Source of the DNA: Gigaspora rosea
Lineage: Eukaryota; Glomeromycota; Glomeromycetes; Diversisporales; Gigasporaceae
Length of the DNA stretch: 64,000 bases
Direction of reading: 5' to 3'
Assembly: GCA_003550325.1 (NCBI GenBank)
Contig: QKWP01000859.1
Span: forward strand, 91,956 to 155,955
Position 1 is the first letter of the stretch, and each line of letters starts with the position of its first letter. A program made the position numbers and the translations under genes. Below the pieces are notes generated by a model, which saw only the letters and a list, made by a program, of their open reading frames with translations, did no database searches and was not told where the DNA came from. Below are positions 43,391 to 56,949 of the stretch, in pieces.

Positions 43391-45630
43391 TTATTGATAT
43401 TCGTTTTTCCAACATAATAACCTAATTGCTTTAGAATAGTTTTTATTAGCTGCAAGTTTTAAATAATATAACCCTTTTTTTTGATTTTTTTGATCTTTTT
43501 GTATGCCAAATTTTCCATTTAAATATATGTCACCATATATAAATTGGGCTATAACATTGTCATTTTCAGCAGATAATCTTATATAATTTAACAATTCATC
43601 ATCTATATTTTGCTTTTCTTTATCACTCATCAGGGCAAATGCATAACGTAATTGTGCATCAGAAACGCCCTCTTCAGCGGCTTCTTTAAAAAGCTTAACA
43701 GCTTCTTTTCTATCTTTTTGCACATAATAACCTTCCCATAAATAATAACCTTTCCAATATTTTGCTTCTGAATCACCCACCTGAACATTTTCTTTAAAAC
43801 ATTTCCAAGCATTTTTATAATCACCTTCTCTATGAAGCTGGATCCCTTTTTCAACTTTTTCAGGAGGAATTATAATTGGGCCTTGATTAGAAAGTTCTAA
43901 AGGATCTTTTAAAATTAATGGTTGAGAATAAGAAGGATAAGTTGGTGCTAATTCACGAAGTAATGAAAACATTCGAGTCAAATTCATGCGCGAAGGTGGA
44001 TCTTGTTGCAATGCTATTGAATAATAATTAAATATATGTAAATAATAGTTAGACTTAAGAAATATTTCATTAATAATATCATAATTGGAAATATACTGTA
44101 TAGTGTCATTAAAAAAAAACAAGAATACAAGCTAAATTTAAAATTTTATTTATTAAATATACTTACAGCCTTTAATAAGTTCTATAAGGCCTTTTTGGAT
44201 CTTTTCATCATTATCATTATAAGATTTACTAATTGGTGTTTCTTCTCGTTTACCATTTAAGATATGATTTGATATTTTCTCATCACTCATATTTTCATAG
44301 GGAATTTTTTCATAACAAAGTTCCCATATAAGCATTCCAAAGCTATTGAAAGGCCAATAATATATTACTAAAAGCAGAATGATTTAAAAATCCAAAAAAT
44401 TAATACAAACCTGAAAATCTCGCTTTTTGATGTATATCGATATGAATTCTTCTCAATTACTTCAGGTGCCATCCAATTTATAGGAACTGGATGACGTGAT
44501 AAGTTATCGTCTTTCATACGAGAAAATCTGAAATTTGTCAATTTGGCTTCAAGATTATCAGTTATCTATGTTTAAAGGTCTAATTAATAAGCTTTGTTTT
44601 TAGCATCATGACAAGTTATACCAATTTACCAACCATCACATTTTCACATCTAATATCTCTGTGTAATATATTGCAACTATCCAGAAAAAGTATAGCACTG
44701 CCAATATCCAAAATTATTTGTATTTTTTTAGTCCAAGGAATATCAAACGTTTGATAAAATTCATTTAAATTCCCATGCTCAGCCCATTCAAAGACAAAAA
44801 CTTTATTGTTGTTGATATGTGTTATGCCGTAAAAACGGAGAATTTTTGCAGACATAGTTACTTTTGTCAAGATAATTAATTCAGCTTCAATTTCTTTATA
44901 ATCTTTAATACTTTTACAAGCAACCTCTATATTTTTATATGATTTTTTAAGAACACTGCCACGAGTATCATTTATCTTTATAATAATAGGATCGCTCAGT
45001 TCGGATGGATTAATTAGTGGTGTTATGTCTGATAATGATTTTTTTGATTGAGACTTTTCGATTTGAGATTTTATTATTGAAATTTCCTGAAATACTGTGT
45101 TAAGATTTTTAGAACTATCAGAAATACCCTCAGAAATCTGTTCAAGAAACTATAAAAAAGGTATTAAAATAATGGCTTTATATTTAAAGAAATACAGCAC
45201 ATACATACATTGTTCATTTCATTGATATCACTTTCAATTTCCTTTTTATATCCTTCATTGGCTATAGCTATCGTAAATTGTAAATCTTTCATACATTCAT
45301 CATATTCTTCGATCAACTTAGTTAACTTTTCTTTTAACGAAGATGCAGAAAGATATTTTCTAATACCTCTAAGTTGTGTTACTTCACTTATAAAGTCCTT
45401 TATTTTATTTAAGTTATTTGATAATTTACCTTTTGCCTAAAAGAATCATTTTCTTTGTTACGCATTAGCTGATTAATACTATTATTTGCCATTTCTACTC
45501 GATCCAAAAGGAGAGAGCAAATTCGTTTGTTATATTGCGCATTTTCATAAATTTCAATAATTTCTTTAACCAAATTATTTATTTTATTAGCTATGGGAAT
45601 GTAAAGTGAAAAAGCTTCAGTTTCGGCCAT
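43391..45630 (-). CDS. MLKL-like protein: N-terminal helical bundle, pseudokinase, Sel1 repeats
   Basis: Five exons: 45630-45209, 45149-44634, 44565-44411, 44342-44167, 44013-43391. Introns of 59, 68, 68 and 153 bp all have GT-AG ends and phases that keep frame. One missing base in the run at 45431-45434 must be restored, giving about 630 residues. Residues ~1-150 form an all-helical domain (IANKINNLVKEIIEIYENAQ, VTQLRGIRKYLSASS, KDLQFTIAIANEGYKKEI) like MLKL/HeLo-type four-helix bundles. A kinase-like domain follows: VACKSI lysine, hinge FVFEWAEHGNLNEFY, HRDIRCENVM, but LTNFRFSR in place of DFG and no glycine loop, then NWMAPEVI and IFSFGMLIWELC. This indicates a pseudokinase. The C-terminus has three or so Sel1/TPR-like repeats (AKYWKGYYLWEGYYVQKDRK, AQFIYGDIYLNGKFGIQKDQ). 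Inferred: signalling protein, possibly a membrane-targeting cell-death effector. Confidence 0.8.
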
Positions 45631-46867
45631 TAGACAGAGCGATTATTTGTGTAATGGGTAATTAATGAATAAAACCTGGGTTAAATTGACATGTAAGTAC
45701 GTACGTACGACAGTATATAGTGTAACGATAACATGGGCTGAGTTCTCAAAATTCTGTACAACTGTCCGAATTTTGTAATCGATATATATTTAAAAAATTT
45801 AATACAGTGCAACTAATATTATACCAAATGATAAATACTAAATTTATATGTGTGGATTGGACGTAGGTTGGTCAGTGTTAGCATTAATATTAATGTTAAG
45901 TATTGACTCGAGTAATTTTTCATCATCGGAAAATATGTGTCAATTAATGAAATTGACGGACTTATTGGAATCTTCGCACAATGGTAACTCTGGCCGAAGG
46001 ATGTAGATCCTAAGGTGTCTAAGGATCTTCAAGATGCGTAGGGAGAAAAAAAAAGGACATGCAACGTTATTTTTGTTAGCCATTTTATTTGAAAAATATA
46101 GGAATAACATTTACTGTCTCAGTAATTAAAACACAAATCAATAAATATGTGTTTCATTCTAAACAACAGTTATTATTCATAAAAATGTAACTGATTCGTT
46201 TAATTGAGAGCTGTATGGACGTACACAGCCGCATAAAAACGGTGTGGCGTAACTACATAATACGTAAACGTAATATTTATCAGATCTCAGACCCAAAGGT
46301 TATGTCAAAATTCGGCGTTGCGAACTACCCTCACCATATAGAATGACACATAATCAGTGGCAAAGCGGTGGGTGAGTCTTCTACAAAGCTAAAAGCTATA
46401 CTTTCAGGCAATAACAGGAAAAAAAAAACAAAAAAACAATGACTTTCGTTAAGCCTTTAAATATTTACTCATCAGAACAACAATAAATTGCATAGTACGG
46501 GTTAAGTCGTATGATGACGATCTAACAGTATTATGCTAACACAAACTTCAATTCTGGTCATGATATTTTCCTAAAGAATTGTCTGTAGATTTCCGTTCGT
46601 GACAATGCTCGCTCCCATGACCTCGTTAGTTATGTCACGCTTTTAATTAGTTCCAAGTGTTAACTTAACGATTATATCATCGAAGCAGAAAAATTTACGG
46701 ATTTTGAAAAATTATTGATTTTTAAACTCTTACCGTATTTTAATTCTGAAATCTCAAATATGCACAATTATAGTCAAATGTAGCCTTGTCAAATTTTCAG
46801 CCTGCTAAGCCGCTACTTTGATTTATCTTGTGCTTATATGCATATTCGAGATAGTAATACTGATCAA
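45631..46867. other. Upstream region of the MLKL-like gene; no gene seen
   Basis: AT-rich with no coding frame or convincing TATA/Inr arrangement. GC-richer patches around 45950-46040 and 46200-46380 show no family. Confidence 0.5.
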
Positions 46868-46875
46868 CCCCGGCC

Positions 46876-47206
46876 TAGTGATTTGAACCGGTTGGGCTAT
46901 AATCGGTTAACCGACCCGAACCGAATAAATTTCGGGTAATCGGTTGAGTAAATGCTTAATCGGTTGACCCGTACAACCGGTTGAGAATCGGTTAACAAAA
47001 TGTAAATGACATCGTAAAAGAGCAAAGGTTCCGAAAAGCTCCGAAAAGAAAATGAATGAACATAGTAGATGAGGCAAAAATTTGAGTGAAGATCCGAGAA
47101 TTCCCGAAAGTAAACGTGAAGTGATCTTAATCGGTTGAATCGGTTGACACCAAATATTTCGGTTCGGTTAACCGATTAAGGAAATTTTTCTCGGTTCAAA
47201 TCACTA
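46876..47206. mobile_element. hAT-type MITE with CGGTTGA/CGGTTAACCG repeats
   Basis: TIR TAGTGATTTGAACCG(GTT) / (T)CGGTTCAAATCACTA. Perfect 8-bp duplication CCCCGGCC at 46868-46875 and 47207-47214. 331 bp; body made of AATCGGTTGA and CGGTTAACCGA permutations; no coding capacity. Confidence 0.9.
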
Positions 47207-47214
47207 CCCCGGCC

Positions 47215-47899
47215 CCGCCTGTTTGGTTAATAGAATTGCGTTACAATTGTGATTTGGAAACGATTAATAGATTAAGTGGCAACTACTTTTTTTTTGAATA
47301 GTAATAACTATAGAAAACAGCATTCGATGTTTGAGTAGTTTTCATTGCTAAATTTTGCTATGAACTATATAATTTTGTTTATATTTTTGATGTACTGTAA
47401 CATGTAATAAAGTGATTACTAATTATTTTTTATTCAGTTTATTACAAGTGAACAAGTGACTCTTAACATAAGAAAGTTGTCGGGCCCAGTCAAAATTTTT
47501 CCTTATACCGAGATTTCCTTATTTCTAAAGCTTTTTATCATAAAATTCACAATTGAGGCTTACAAAATCTTTCTTATATTAAAATTTATTATATCGAAGG
47601 CTTCTTATGTCGAGAGTTACTTGTACTGTATTATCATTTTATTCATCATTCAGTCATTTATTATGTTCAGTTTTTTTTCATTTTATTTTGTTTTTTTTTT
47701 TATATTGTATCACGCTGCGAAAGGTCAGTCCAATTAGACTGGATCGACTCATTTGGTCTCCACCTCGACTTAAGGCTTTGGCATCGGCTTATATCATTAA
47801 CTGACAAAATTAATAAATAGCCTGCATATTCCAAACATATTGTGCATCACATCTTTTATCGAGGTAACATATAATCCGCCCTTTAGACGCATTACTATA
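47215..47899. other. Upstream region of the ion channel gene
   Basis: AT-rich, T-rich near 47650-47700. Frames at 47456-47804 are hydrophobic, low complexity and not called. The transcription start of the downstream gene is probably here, but no element stands out. Confidence 0.45.
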
Positions 47900-50800
47900 A
47901 TGAGCGAGATTGAATATTGTGTAGAAATAAGTGAAAAAAATAATGAAAATAACAGCAAAGCAGAACAGGTCGCTCCACATTGTGGGAGAAGTATACAGAC
48001 TATTGTTTGCTCAACAAATTTTGAGTATGTTGCAACATTTAGCCAAGAAGGAAAAGATGTTTTTGGGTATCCAGTCGATAAGGATAAAATATCGGCACGA
48101 CTTTATTATGATCATTCAGTTAACAGTAATGATAATGAGATTTTAAATGATGCTTTTGATCTAATAGCGGTCTCTGATTGCAAGCATATAATAGTTGAAA
48201 CTTATAAAAAAAACGATAAATTTCCTCGTGATTTCAGTAAGTATTTTGTACTATTTTTAATAAATTTTTTAAATCGTCATAATTATCTTACAGTTTTATA
48301 ATATTATAAAGAACTTATAGATATCGTGACAAAAAAATTATATGGTTTAGTTGAAGGCATACAAACAATCAATTTTCTAGAAGATGGAAATGTAGCGTTC
48401 ATTGAAGGAGAACTACTCCATATTTACTCAAAGTCCAAAGTTCAAGACGAAATCCGGTGGACTTGCAAGAATAAAATTGAACTTGCATCATTTATAAAAT
48501 GCTTTATATTTCCAAAAGGAAAATTATTATTAGTTACTAATATACCCTTCATGATAACACAATTCGATCTGAAAACATCAGCAACTGAAATACAGTATTT
48601 GTTAAACTGGGACATATACGACAGAAACTCGGATATATATTTAGAATTAAACCATAACAATACACTGTTGGCAATGGATGATATGTATACAATTAAAGTA
48701 TTTTCAACTGAAAATGGCATGATTATTGCAGAAGGTATTATTTATTTTATTATATACACTGTATTTTGTTTGGTATTCACAATTTTTAATTTTTTTATTT
48801 AAATTTTAGATAATGAATGTTCATTTAATGAGTATAAATATTTCGTTGCTTCAGAAGAAGGAGAGTGTTTAATACTACAAAAAGGAGAAAGCTTCTTTAT
48901 AACTGAACCATGCAGACTTGATAATAAAGTGAATGCGGATAAACTTTTTCAACTTGATAATATTGATCAAAACGAAAAAAAACTATATCCTTGTATCATT
49001 CATTCCGATCGTGCTATAGGCGTCTGTAATGGATATCTATGGATTAAAAAACTAATTTATAATGAGTGGAAAAAATATTTATGTGAGGAGTTTAATGAAT
49101 ATTACAAAGTTAATAATCTTCTCTTTGGGAAGGAAATAGAAAGGCATTTAAAAGAAACACTCGAATCTTGTGAGTCAGATCCAAAATCACCACCATGTGA
49201 AGGCAATTTTTTTAAATGGAATTGGAGCTTTAAGCCAAATCTATTCATATTAGAAGCAGATGCATTTAATAATGTTGAACGAGAATGGAATAAAATCAAA
49301 GCAATAGAAATTAAAATTGATAATTTTCTAGATACTGACCAAATTAAATTTAAATTACTCGAGAGTGAAGATTTAATGGCTATTACAACTATAGGGGTCT
49401 TTATATGGACTATCAAGTACGAAAAAGGAATTTTTTTGCAAGGATTTTGGGGTTATCAACCTAATATCGTCCGAAGTGATAACTCTGCAAGCGAACGAAC
49501 AATCAAAACCATAAAAAAGCTTCTTAAACAATTTAATTGTTCAAATACGAAATTATTACCATCACCCAGCTTTGATACAATATGTTTTTTGGAAATTTCG
49601 AAGCTAGATTTTTATAATACATGTTTTAAGAATTTTATAGATGATTATACAGATAATATTTTAATAAAATTGCATGGAAAGTATTTTTTGCGCAGTTTAG
49701 TAAGGGCAAATAAGATTGAATTAATTGAAAAATCATTCGATATTTGGCTTGTTAAGTGTGTAAAGAACTTGGAAGATGGACAATTCCAAAAATTCATTAG
49801 AATATTAGATATTATTACCTTTTCATTGTCAGATTTGGAGTTATCTTATAGATCTCATGACTTTACAATACGTTACTTAAAAAAGATTGCATTTTTACTT
49901 CCTTATAGGTATAAAGATGATTTTCTTGATAATCGTTCCTCAGCATCACATCTTCAACATTGTAAAATGTTAAAATATATAAGAAAAATTCCTTTTTGGA
50001 AAACAATAAATTCATATCTTTCTAAATATTCTAAATATTATATTGATTCTTATAATACTACGATCACAATCAAGCTGATATTTCCTACAAAGAATTTTGC
50101 TACTTATGATGATAATTATTCAGTACTTAAAGAATTAATTTTTCCGCCTTATAATTCTTTTAATTCTTTGAACTCTTCTAAGTTTTTTGAATTCTGGAGT
50201 TTGCAAGCACTTGTAAAATTTAAATGGGAATCGTATGGTAATAAATTTATTTTGTTTTTCTTAAAATTTTAATCAAAACGCCTTTTATTTATTGTAATTA
50301 CTTACTAATGTTAAGGTTATTTTCATATAGGAAAATATTATTATTATTATGTAATATGGCCAATATATACAATATTTATGTTATGTTTTGTAATTGCAGT
50401 TACGTTGCGTGAAATTTCACGGAGTGCTTGGGCAATGCTTTTAGGATTAAATATTATTCTTGGAATTCACCATTTGATTCATGAATTTCGGCAAATGTTA
50501 CATAACTATAAATTTTATTTTTTAAATATTTGGAATTGGTTTGGTATGTACAATGAGTTATAAAATTTTTTGTGCTTAATATTATGCTGATCGAACTATT
50601 TATTCAAGACCTTGCAGCAACTTTATTTCCAACTATCACCTCTATTATGTGGTTTCAAAATGGGATTATTTCTCTCTGGAATGTCTCAATTTCTACGTTA
50701 TTGCTTGAACTCAAATTTTTATTTTTTTTTCGTCCTGTGAAATATTTTGGAATTATTTCGCAATTATGATTGAAGTTGGAAGAAGAATTTTTTCATTTTT

Positions 50801-51835
50801 GGTGGTTCTTGGAATTATAGTTTTCGCTTTTGCACATTCTTTGCATCTTCTTTTAAGACCTACTTCAAATTATTCGTTTGATCAACCAAGTTATACTAAT
50901 GATGTCAATAATCCTTGGAACTTTGCAACAAGATATCAATCTATTTTGCCTAATGGAACTATTGAAAAAGGTTCATCTCTTATTGAAACACCTGATGGTA
51001 ACACAAACATGTTTGCAATGTTAAATACTGCAATTATAGCGGTTTATTTTATGCTAACAGGTATTAATTTATTAAAACAGTTTATTTACTCACAAGCATT
51101 TCTTTAATATTATTTATTTTATTAGGAGATACAAGTTCAATTTCTTCATGGGTTTATAAAGAAAATTGGACACTAGTATTTTTGTTGGTTACATTTTCCT
51201 TTTTTACCACAATTTATTTGATGAATTTGTTTATTAGTTTACTTGGTGTGGCGGTTGATGAAACAAATAAAGAAGAATCCTTTTTATATCTAAGATCTGA
51301 GGTATTAATAAATTTTTATTTTTATTTTTATAATTATAAAAATCTAGCTGACTTTCATTAAATACTTAGTTAATATCTGAAATTGAACTGTTTTATATGT
51401 TACCTTATCGTTTCCTGACATCTTGTAAGCCTCATTCATATTTTTATAGTGAAAACTTATGTGTATTTAATTTGCGCTAATGATATATTTCTATTAGATA
51501 TTTTGAGGTTTCAAAAGATCAACTTTATGAATTGACTAAAAATATACAAGAAAAGACTTTTAAAGGTATATATGAACCATATCTTTCAAATTCTATTCTT
51601 GAAATAGTTGGTATGGAAAAGGATGAGATTAGTAAAAATTTTGAAAATATAAATAAGAAATTTGATATTATTGAAAAAAGATTTAACAATATTGATAAGA
51701 ACTTTGAGGATAAATTTGATATTTTTAAAAAAAAGATTTGACGATATTGATAAAAACTTTAAGGATAAACTTAATATTATTGAAAAAAGATTTGACGATA
51801 TTGATAAAAGCTTTAAGGATAATATTGAAAGTTGA
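47900..51835 (+). CDS. WD40-like / TRP-like ion channel (ion transport domain protein), eight exons
   Basis: Exons 47900-48236, 48321-48734, 48810-50237, 50331-50543, 50609-51060, 51126-51301, 51370-51424, 51498-51835, all with GT-AG introns of 65-93 bp in matching phases. About 1137 residues after three one-base corrections (near 50750, 51413 and the A8 run at 51727-51734). Start MSEIEYCVEIS chosen because it opens the coding-like composition. Residues ~1-300 have beta-propeller-like blocks (NFEYVATFSQEGKDVFGY, TIKVFSTENGM, FVASEEGECLIL). A long soluble region follows. The C-terminal part has 6-7 hydrophobic segments: IYTIFMLCFVIAV, WAMLLGLNIILGI, TLLLELKFLFFF, FSFLVVLGIIVFAFAHSL, a pore-like MFAMLNTAIIAVYFMLTGD, and FFTTIYLMNLFISLLGVAVDE, a TRP-type S6. 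The tail is a repeated coiled coil (IIEKRFDDIDK). Inferred: plasma- or endomembrane cation channel from a family expanded in Glomeromycotina. Confidence 0.78.
51625..51835 (+). repeat. Short tandem coding repeats in the channel C-terminus
   Basis: In-frame copies of GAAAAAAGATTTGACGATAT TGATAAAAACTTTAAGGAT, about 54-63 bp each, three to four units, encoding a heptad-like coiled coil. One unit contains the A8 slip at 51727-51734. Confidence 0.8.
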
Positions 51836-54800
51836 CAGAAGAAAGAAAATAATAAAGTTTATTTCAATATATATACATATATATAGAATATTTTTTAATA
51901 AGAAAAAGATAATTGAGCCAGCAATTTTTAGACAAATTGATATTTTTTTATATGTAGCATTTTCTAAAAGTTTTAATTTATTTAATATCATAGAAATTTT
52001 ATTTTAATTACAGTATATAGATAATGATGTTAAACCCTTTACACTATTTATCGAACGAAATTAAGAATTTTATACTATGGCATTATTTATTTATATTGTT
52101 ATACTGCCGGATATTTACTTTATATATTCGTTCTTAGTAAAATCTTCGGCAATTTGATTCCTATCGAATCAGATCTGTCAGGTGTCCGGGATATCCAAAT
52201 CATCTTTAACAAAGATTAAATCTGTCAGACATCCATGTTGGGATGTTACAAAGTAGTTTTACATTTTTAGCAACAATGAATAAATTTTAACATCAAATTT
52301 AATGACTATTAATTTTTAATTATCGATTTAATCGATTTTCATTTCGAAATAAAGAATAAATGAACTATTTTAAAAACAAATAACAATACAATAAATTTTT
52401 GATTTTTAAACCTTTTATAAATAAATTGAGATATTACCAGTAATATAAACAATACTAAATATTACTCAAAGACAAAATGTACGAAATTTATTAATTACTT
52501 AAATAAAAAAGTGTATATTTCAAAATTTACTTGAAATAGAAAATCTCAGTGGAAAAACTATATAAATTTACTTTAAACTAGTGTACAGTTTTATATCAAA
52601 GTTATGAATTTTGTGATTAATAATTGTTCATACTCACAGATTTAAATAAATCATTAGAAATTGAACCAACTAATGTAGAAAGATTAAATTTCGTGGAATG
52701 ATTTATCAACATGAAGTCAATTTAAAAAGAAACAATTGATTCAAAAATTCTGAAATAGAAGAACTTAGAAATAAAATGAAGGATCGTGATGTTAAACACG
52801 AGAAAGAAATCTCAACGACAACATGAAAAGAAATCGAAAATTATGAAAGGAACCTCCAAACATCAAAAATAAACATGATCAAGAACTTAAAATAAGTAAA
52901 TACGTAAATATGCCACGGAAGATCGGACATTTACTCTAATAATACCGTTGGGGATCTAAAAACTAATTAGATTTACTTTGCACAAACATCTGAGAGTCTC
53001 TTGATAACTGAATATTGTTATTAAAATTGGAGATTAAAGGAACATAAGGCAAAAATCAGCAGAAAAGACATCACAGCTTACATTTTATCAGCGGGTCCGG
53101 TGCTGCGGAATACAATAACTCCAATATGGATTCTAGATTAAAAAATTAAATAAGTTAATTCTTCAACAGAATCTTTAGTGAGATACGAGAATTACTTCAA
53201 TTTACTTCTACCAAGAGATTTCCGTCTTTTCATTATTCTCAAGATATTTATAATGTGATCAAATATGATATTTTTGATGCCTTATATATTGTTTAAAAGT
53301 ATCACAACTTAAATTTTTTAAATATGGTTTGAATTAATTTATCTTGTTAACTACCAAATTATGTTTCTCAAATCCTGAGATTATTATTATTTTTTTTTTT
53401 TTTGAAGAAATCAGAATAATTTAAAATGAATAGCTTTAGATGTCTTATATGCTTATATACTATTTATCGAGCCTATTCAATTACTTAAAATTCGAATTAT
53501 AAAAACTTTGTAGGTTATTTGTATTATTCATATTATACAACTGTGAATATACTATTTATACTTTCAATTCGTGATGAAACCAACAATGTAAAAGAATCGA
53601 TGATTTTAATTTCGCATTAATAATTTATGAAGAATAATAATAGTTTTTTTCAATAGATTATGGGTATAAACATTTGATTTTAATTTTTAAGTCCTACTGA
53701 TTTAATGTGGTCATTGTTATACTAATTAAATTGCTTAATTATAAGTATTATAACGTTAATTCTAGTAAATGTGACTAATTTTTTTTTATCATTACTGGTT
53801 GTCACTAAATTTGGAGAGTGATGTTATAAATGAACTTTGTACTTTTTATAGTGTGCGGCAAAAGGTTTGATGCTAAGGTATAGTTATATATATTTAAATT
53901 TTCTTTTCTGTCAAATTCAGGAATGTCTAAGAATTGGGACAATTTTGATTATGTTTTGGATTTGTAATTTTGTTAGGACTTATAGCTTTAAATATTGAAA
54001 AAATCGGGACAATTTCTTAAAGGCTTTAAAAAGACTTTTTCATAGCAGAAACGACTTGATAGATTAGTTTTGATCGGTTTGGGTATAAACTCTTATGCAA
54101 GAGATGATATCTATTTTGTTGCCTGAAAATTTCCCTCTTTATGTTAAATATAAATAGCACGATCAAGTTTGAACTTAATTAGTTATATAAACCAAACTTG
54201 AAGGGCAGTTTGGATTATTTTAAAACCTCAAAGACCAATCTAGTTCTATGTTCCAAATTCATCGATTAATTAGGATGAGTTCTGAGGTCTTAATATTCAT
54301 GATTAGTTATGGTAAATAAAAGACAACCTTTTTTTGTGTAGAATGGGAAAATTTCACAATGCCTCATTGTTTGTTGGTTGATATGAGGAATTTTTAATCA
54401 TTGTGTTTGAATAAGATATTCAAGTTCATAAAATATTTAATCTAACTGTCGGACAACATTCAACTAATTGACAAAAATCATTTAATCAATTATATAGTTA
54501 GCTAATCGATTAATAGCCAAAGTTGACTTCAATTAAGATTGGAGCACAAGGGGATGCATGTCCATATAGGGTGTTCAATTGACTAATTACATGTGCTCAG
54601 ATTTTTGAAGGCGTATATATATGAATTTGCACATTTTTTTACTGATTAGTCTATTGAACACCCCTAATGCCCCTAGACCTCAAGTATATCTATTTTATAT
54701 TTAAAAAACAATGCGTACAGTAAACGTAAGTTTCTCTTAATCTACACACAAAACATAATGTTAGAGGTTAAAATTAACCTTAGTACACTTGCAGTTTACT

Positions 54801-55976
54801 CCTACATTTTTTTAACCATATTTATCATTATATTTTATTATGTTATAGATCTACTGTACTTTCTAATCTTTTCAAAAAAATCATATGTATTAGAATGATT
54901 CAAAGTTAACTTATTTCGAAAATAAATAGAGGTTTAAAAAGTCTTATTTTTGGTTTGAAATTTTGAAATCAGAAAATAAAATAGATGCTATTCGGAGATA
55001 AAATGAATAAACTTTAATTACAAAATAAGCTTACAAATCAAAATAAACAAAGTTTATAAGTCTACTAATTTCAAAATAATTCCATTACTAATTAATTCGA
55101 AATCAGAAACTCTGAACGTTAGATTTGAATCACTCTAATAATGCTGTCTAGATCCGATTTGCTGAATTTTGGCTGCAAAAATTTTTTTAAAAAAATACAT
55201 AAAACTATTGTTAATAGAAATAATAGAAATGTTAAAAAAAAAATATAAGTTAAACCATGATAATTTATGCTGATAAAAATCTGCTTCATTGACAATAGAA
55301 CTTTGAGTATCTGGTTCTTAATCTATTAACTTTTTAAGACTAATACCTCTCTGAGCATTTGTAAGATAATGCAAATATTAACAATACAATCTAATTTTCT
55401 TATTTTAAATTAAAAAATAATCTCTTTAAAAACTAAATTTTAAATTCTATTCAGCTGAATGATTCTTTGAATAAACTATATTGTTTTAAGGATACATAAT
55501 CAGTGATATCGCAATCAAATTATATCTGTAATAAATTTTTAAAGAAAAGTTCTTTTTTACAATATACCTTTAAAATCCTTAGTTAAAGCTAAAATACTAT
55601 ATGATGTAATCTTTTAAAAATTTTTTAGCTTTTCAATATCATATGAAATGGCATGCCCGTGATCCATTGAAAAAAATTTTTCTTAAATTTTGAACGTGAT
55701 AATTAAGAATCACCTATTTTTTGTATTGTTCTGGTTTTGAAATTATTCTAAATTAGAATAATAATGGACATTTTATTTTACTTTTTTTTAGAAACACAGT
55801 AGTTTATTTAGATACAGAATTTTGCAAAAAATATTATTTTTTTGATCCCACTCTTGTTTAGTGAGGCAAAGGCTTAAAATATTATTTTACATTTATTGAA
55901 GAAAACCAATTCTAACTGAATTGAGGCAAGAAATGCTTGAATGAATTAATATACACAGGTCAAAATTATACACATT
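51836..55976. other. 4-kb gene desert
   Basis: AT-rich throughout. A degenerate plus-strand stretch at about 52740-52920 still reads like a coiled coil (EIEELRNKMKDRDVKHEKEI) before a stop, and may be a relic of an old gene. A hAT-like 100-bp hairpin lies at 54567-54666. Nothing else supported. Confidence 0.5.
54567..54666. mobile_element. 100-bp hAT-like hairpin element
   Basis: TAGGGTGTTCAATTGACTAA paired with TTAGTCTATTGAACACCCCTA. Flanking octamers are only partly alike (ATGTCCAT / ATGCCCCT), so the insertion would be old. Confidence 0.55.
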
Positions 55977-55984
55977 GGTATAAT

Positions 55985-56395
55985 TAGAGATGTTAAATTG
56001 CTTATAAAATGCTCAAACTGCTTAACACAATTTTCTTATTAGTTTTATGATTTTTTTATTTTTTATTTTTTGTAAAATTACAGTATTAAAATTGTTTATA
56101 ATAATTTTAAAAAAATATATTTATTAAAAAAATAAAAATTTGGTCTAATTTGCAAATATTAATCATTTTATATCATTAAAGCACTGCTCAAAAGCATAAT
56201 TGCTTATAAATTGCTTAAAGACAATTTCTTACTACAAATATTATTTTTAACTTTTTTTTGTAATTAGATATATTGTTTATATTATTTTTAATCTAATTAT
56301 TTATTAAAAAAATTAATTTGATTATCATTGTAGTTTAATAAATTATTTTAAATTTGTGTTACACAAAGCAATTTAGAAGCAATTTAACATCTATA
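55985..56395. mobile_element. hAT-type MITE, 411 bp
   Basis: TIR TAGAGATGTTAAATTGCTTA / (A)GAAGCAATTTAACATCTATA; perfect 8-bp duplication GGTATAAT at 55977-55984 and 56396-56403. AT-rich body with recurring TTGCTTATAAATTGCTTAA, non-coding. Confidence 0.85.
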
Positions 56396-56403
56396 GGTAT
56401 AAT

Positions 56404-56949
56404 ATCAGGTACCCAATATATATAGTATATAGATAATTTGTGTTCAATATGTGTAAGATATATTTATACACATACCCGATATATGTAGAGTTCATGTAGG
56501 ATATAAGACACATATCAGACGCATATAGTACACATATAGTATACCTACCATATACATATTAGGTACATATCGCATATATAAATTTGTAATGCATCATGTA
56601 CTCAGTATATATTATAGGATACCTGATATGTGTAAGTTTATGTAGAATTTCAAACATATATAGTTATACTTGCTAGCAAAACACAGACAAATCCCAAATT
56701 CAAAAAAACAATTGCTATTTATAAAAGATTAAATCAAAGAAATAGACTTAAAATTTTGCAAATATATTATTTATAACAATAAGAATATCTACTATTTGTT
56801 TAAATAAAGATTATTAATAAAGTTTTTGAGAAATTAATTTGGGATGTATTTGGGATTTGGGCAGGACAAATTCCAAACTATAGTAATTTGGGATTTTGCC
56901 AACATGTATATATATAGTACACATATAGTATATATGCTATATATATATT
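56404..56949. other. AT-rich low-complexity DNA
   Basis: Dominated by ACATATAGTATATA-type sequence between 56400 and 56660. No gene seen. Confidence 0.6.

Noticed and set aside
45426..45440. An intron at the MLKL-like frame break
   Set aside because: The sequence on both sides is contiguous in the expected protein and no intron-sized gap exists; a single missing base explains it.
47456..47804. Hydrophobic frames upstream of the channel as a separate membrane protein
   Set aside because: T-rich low-complexity translation without consistent start or splice support.
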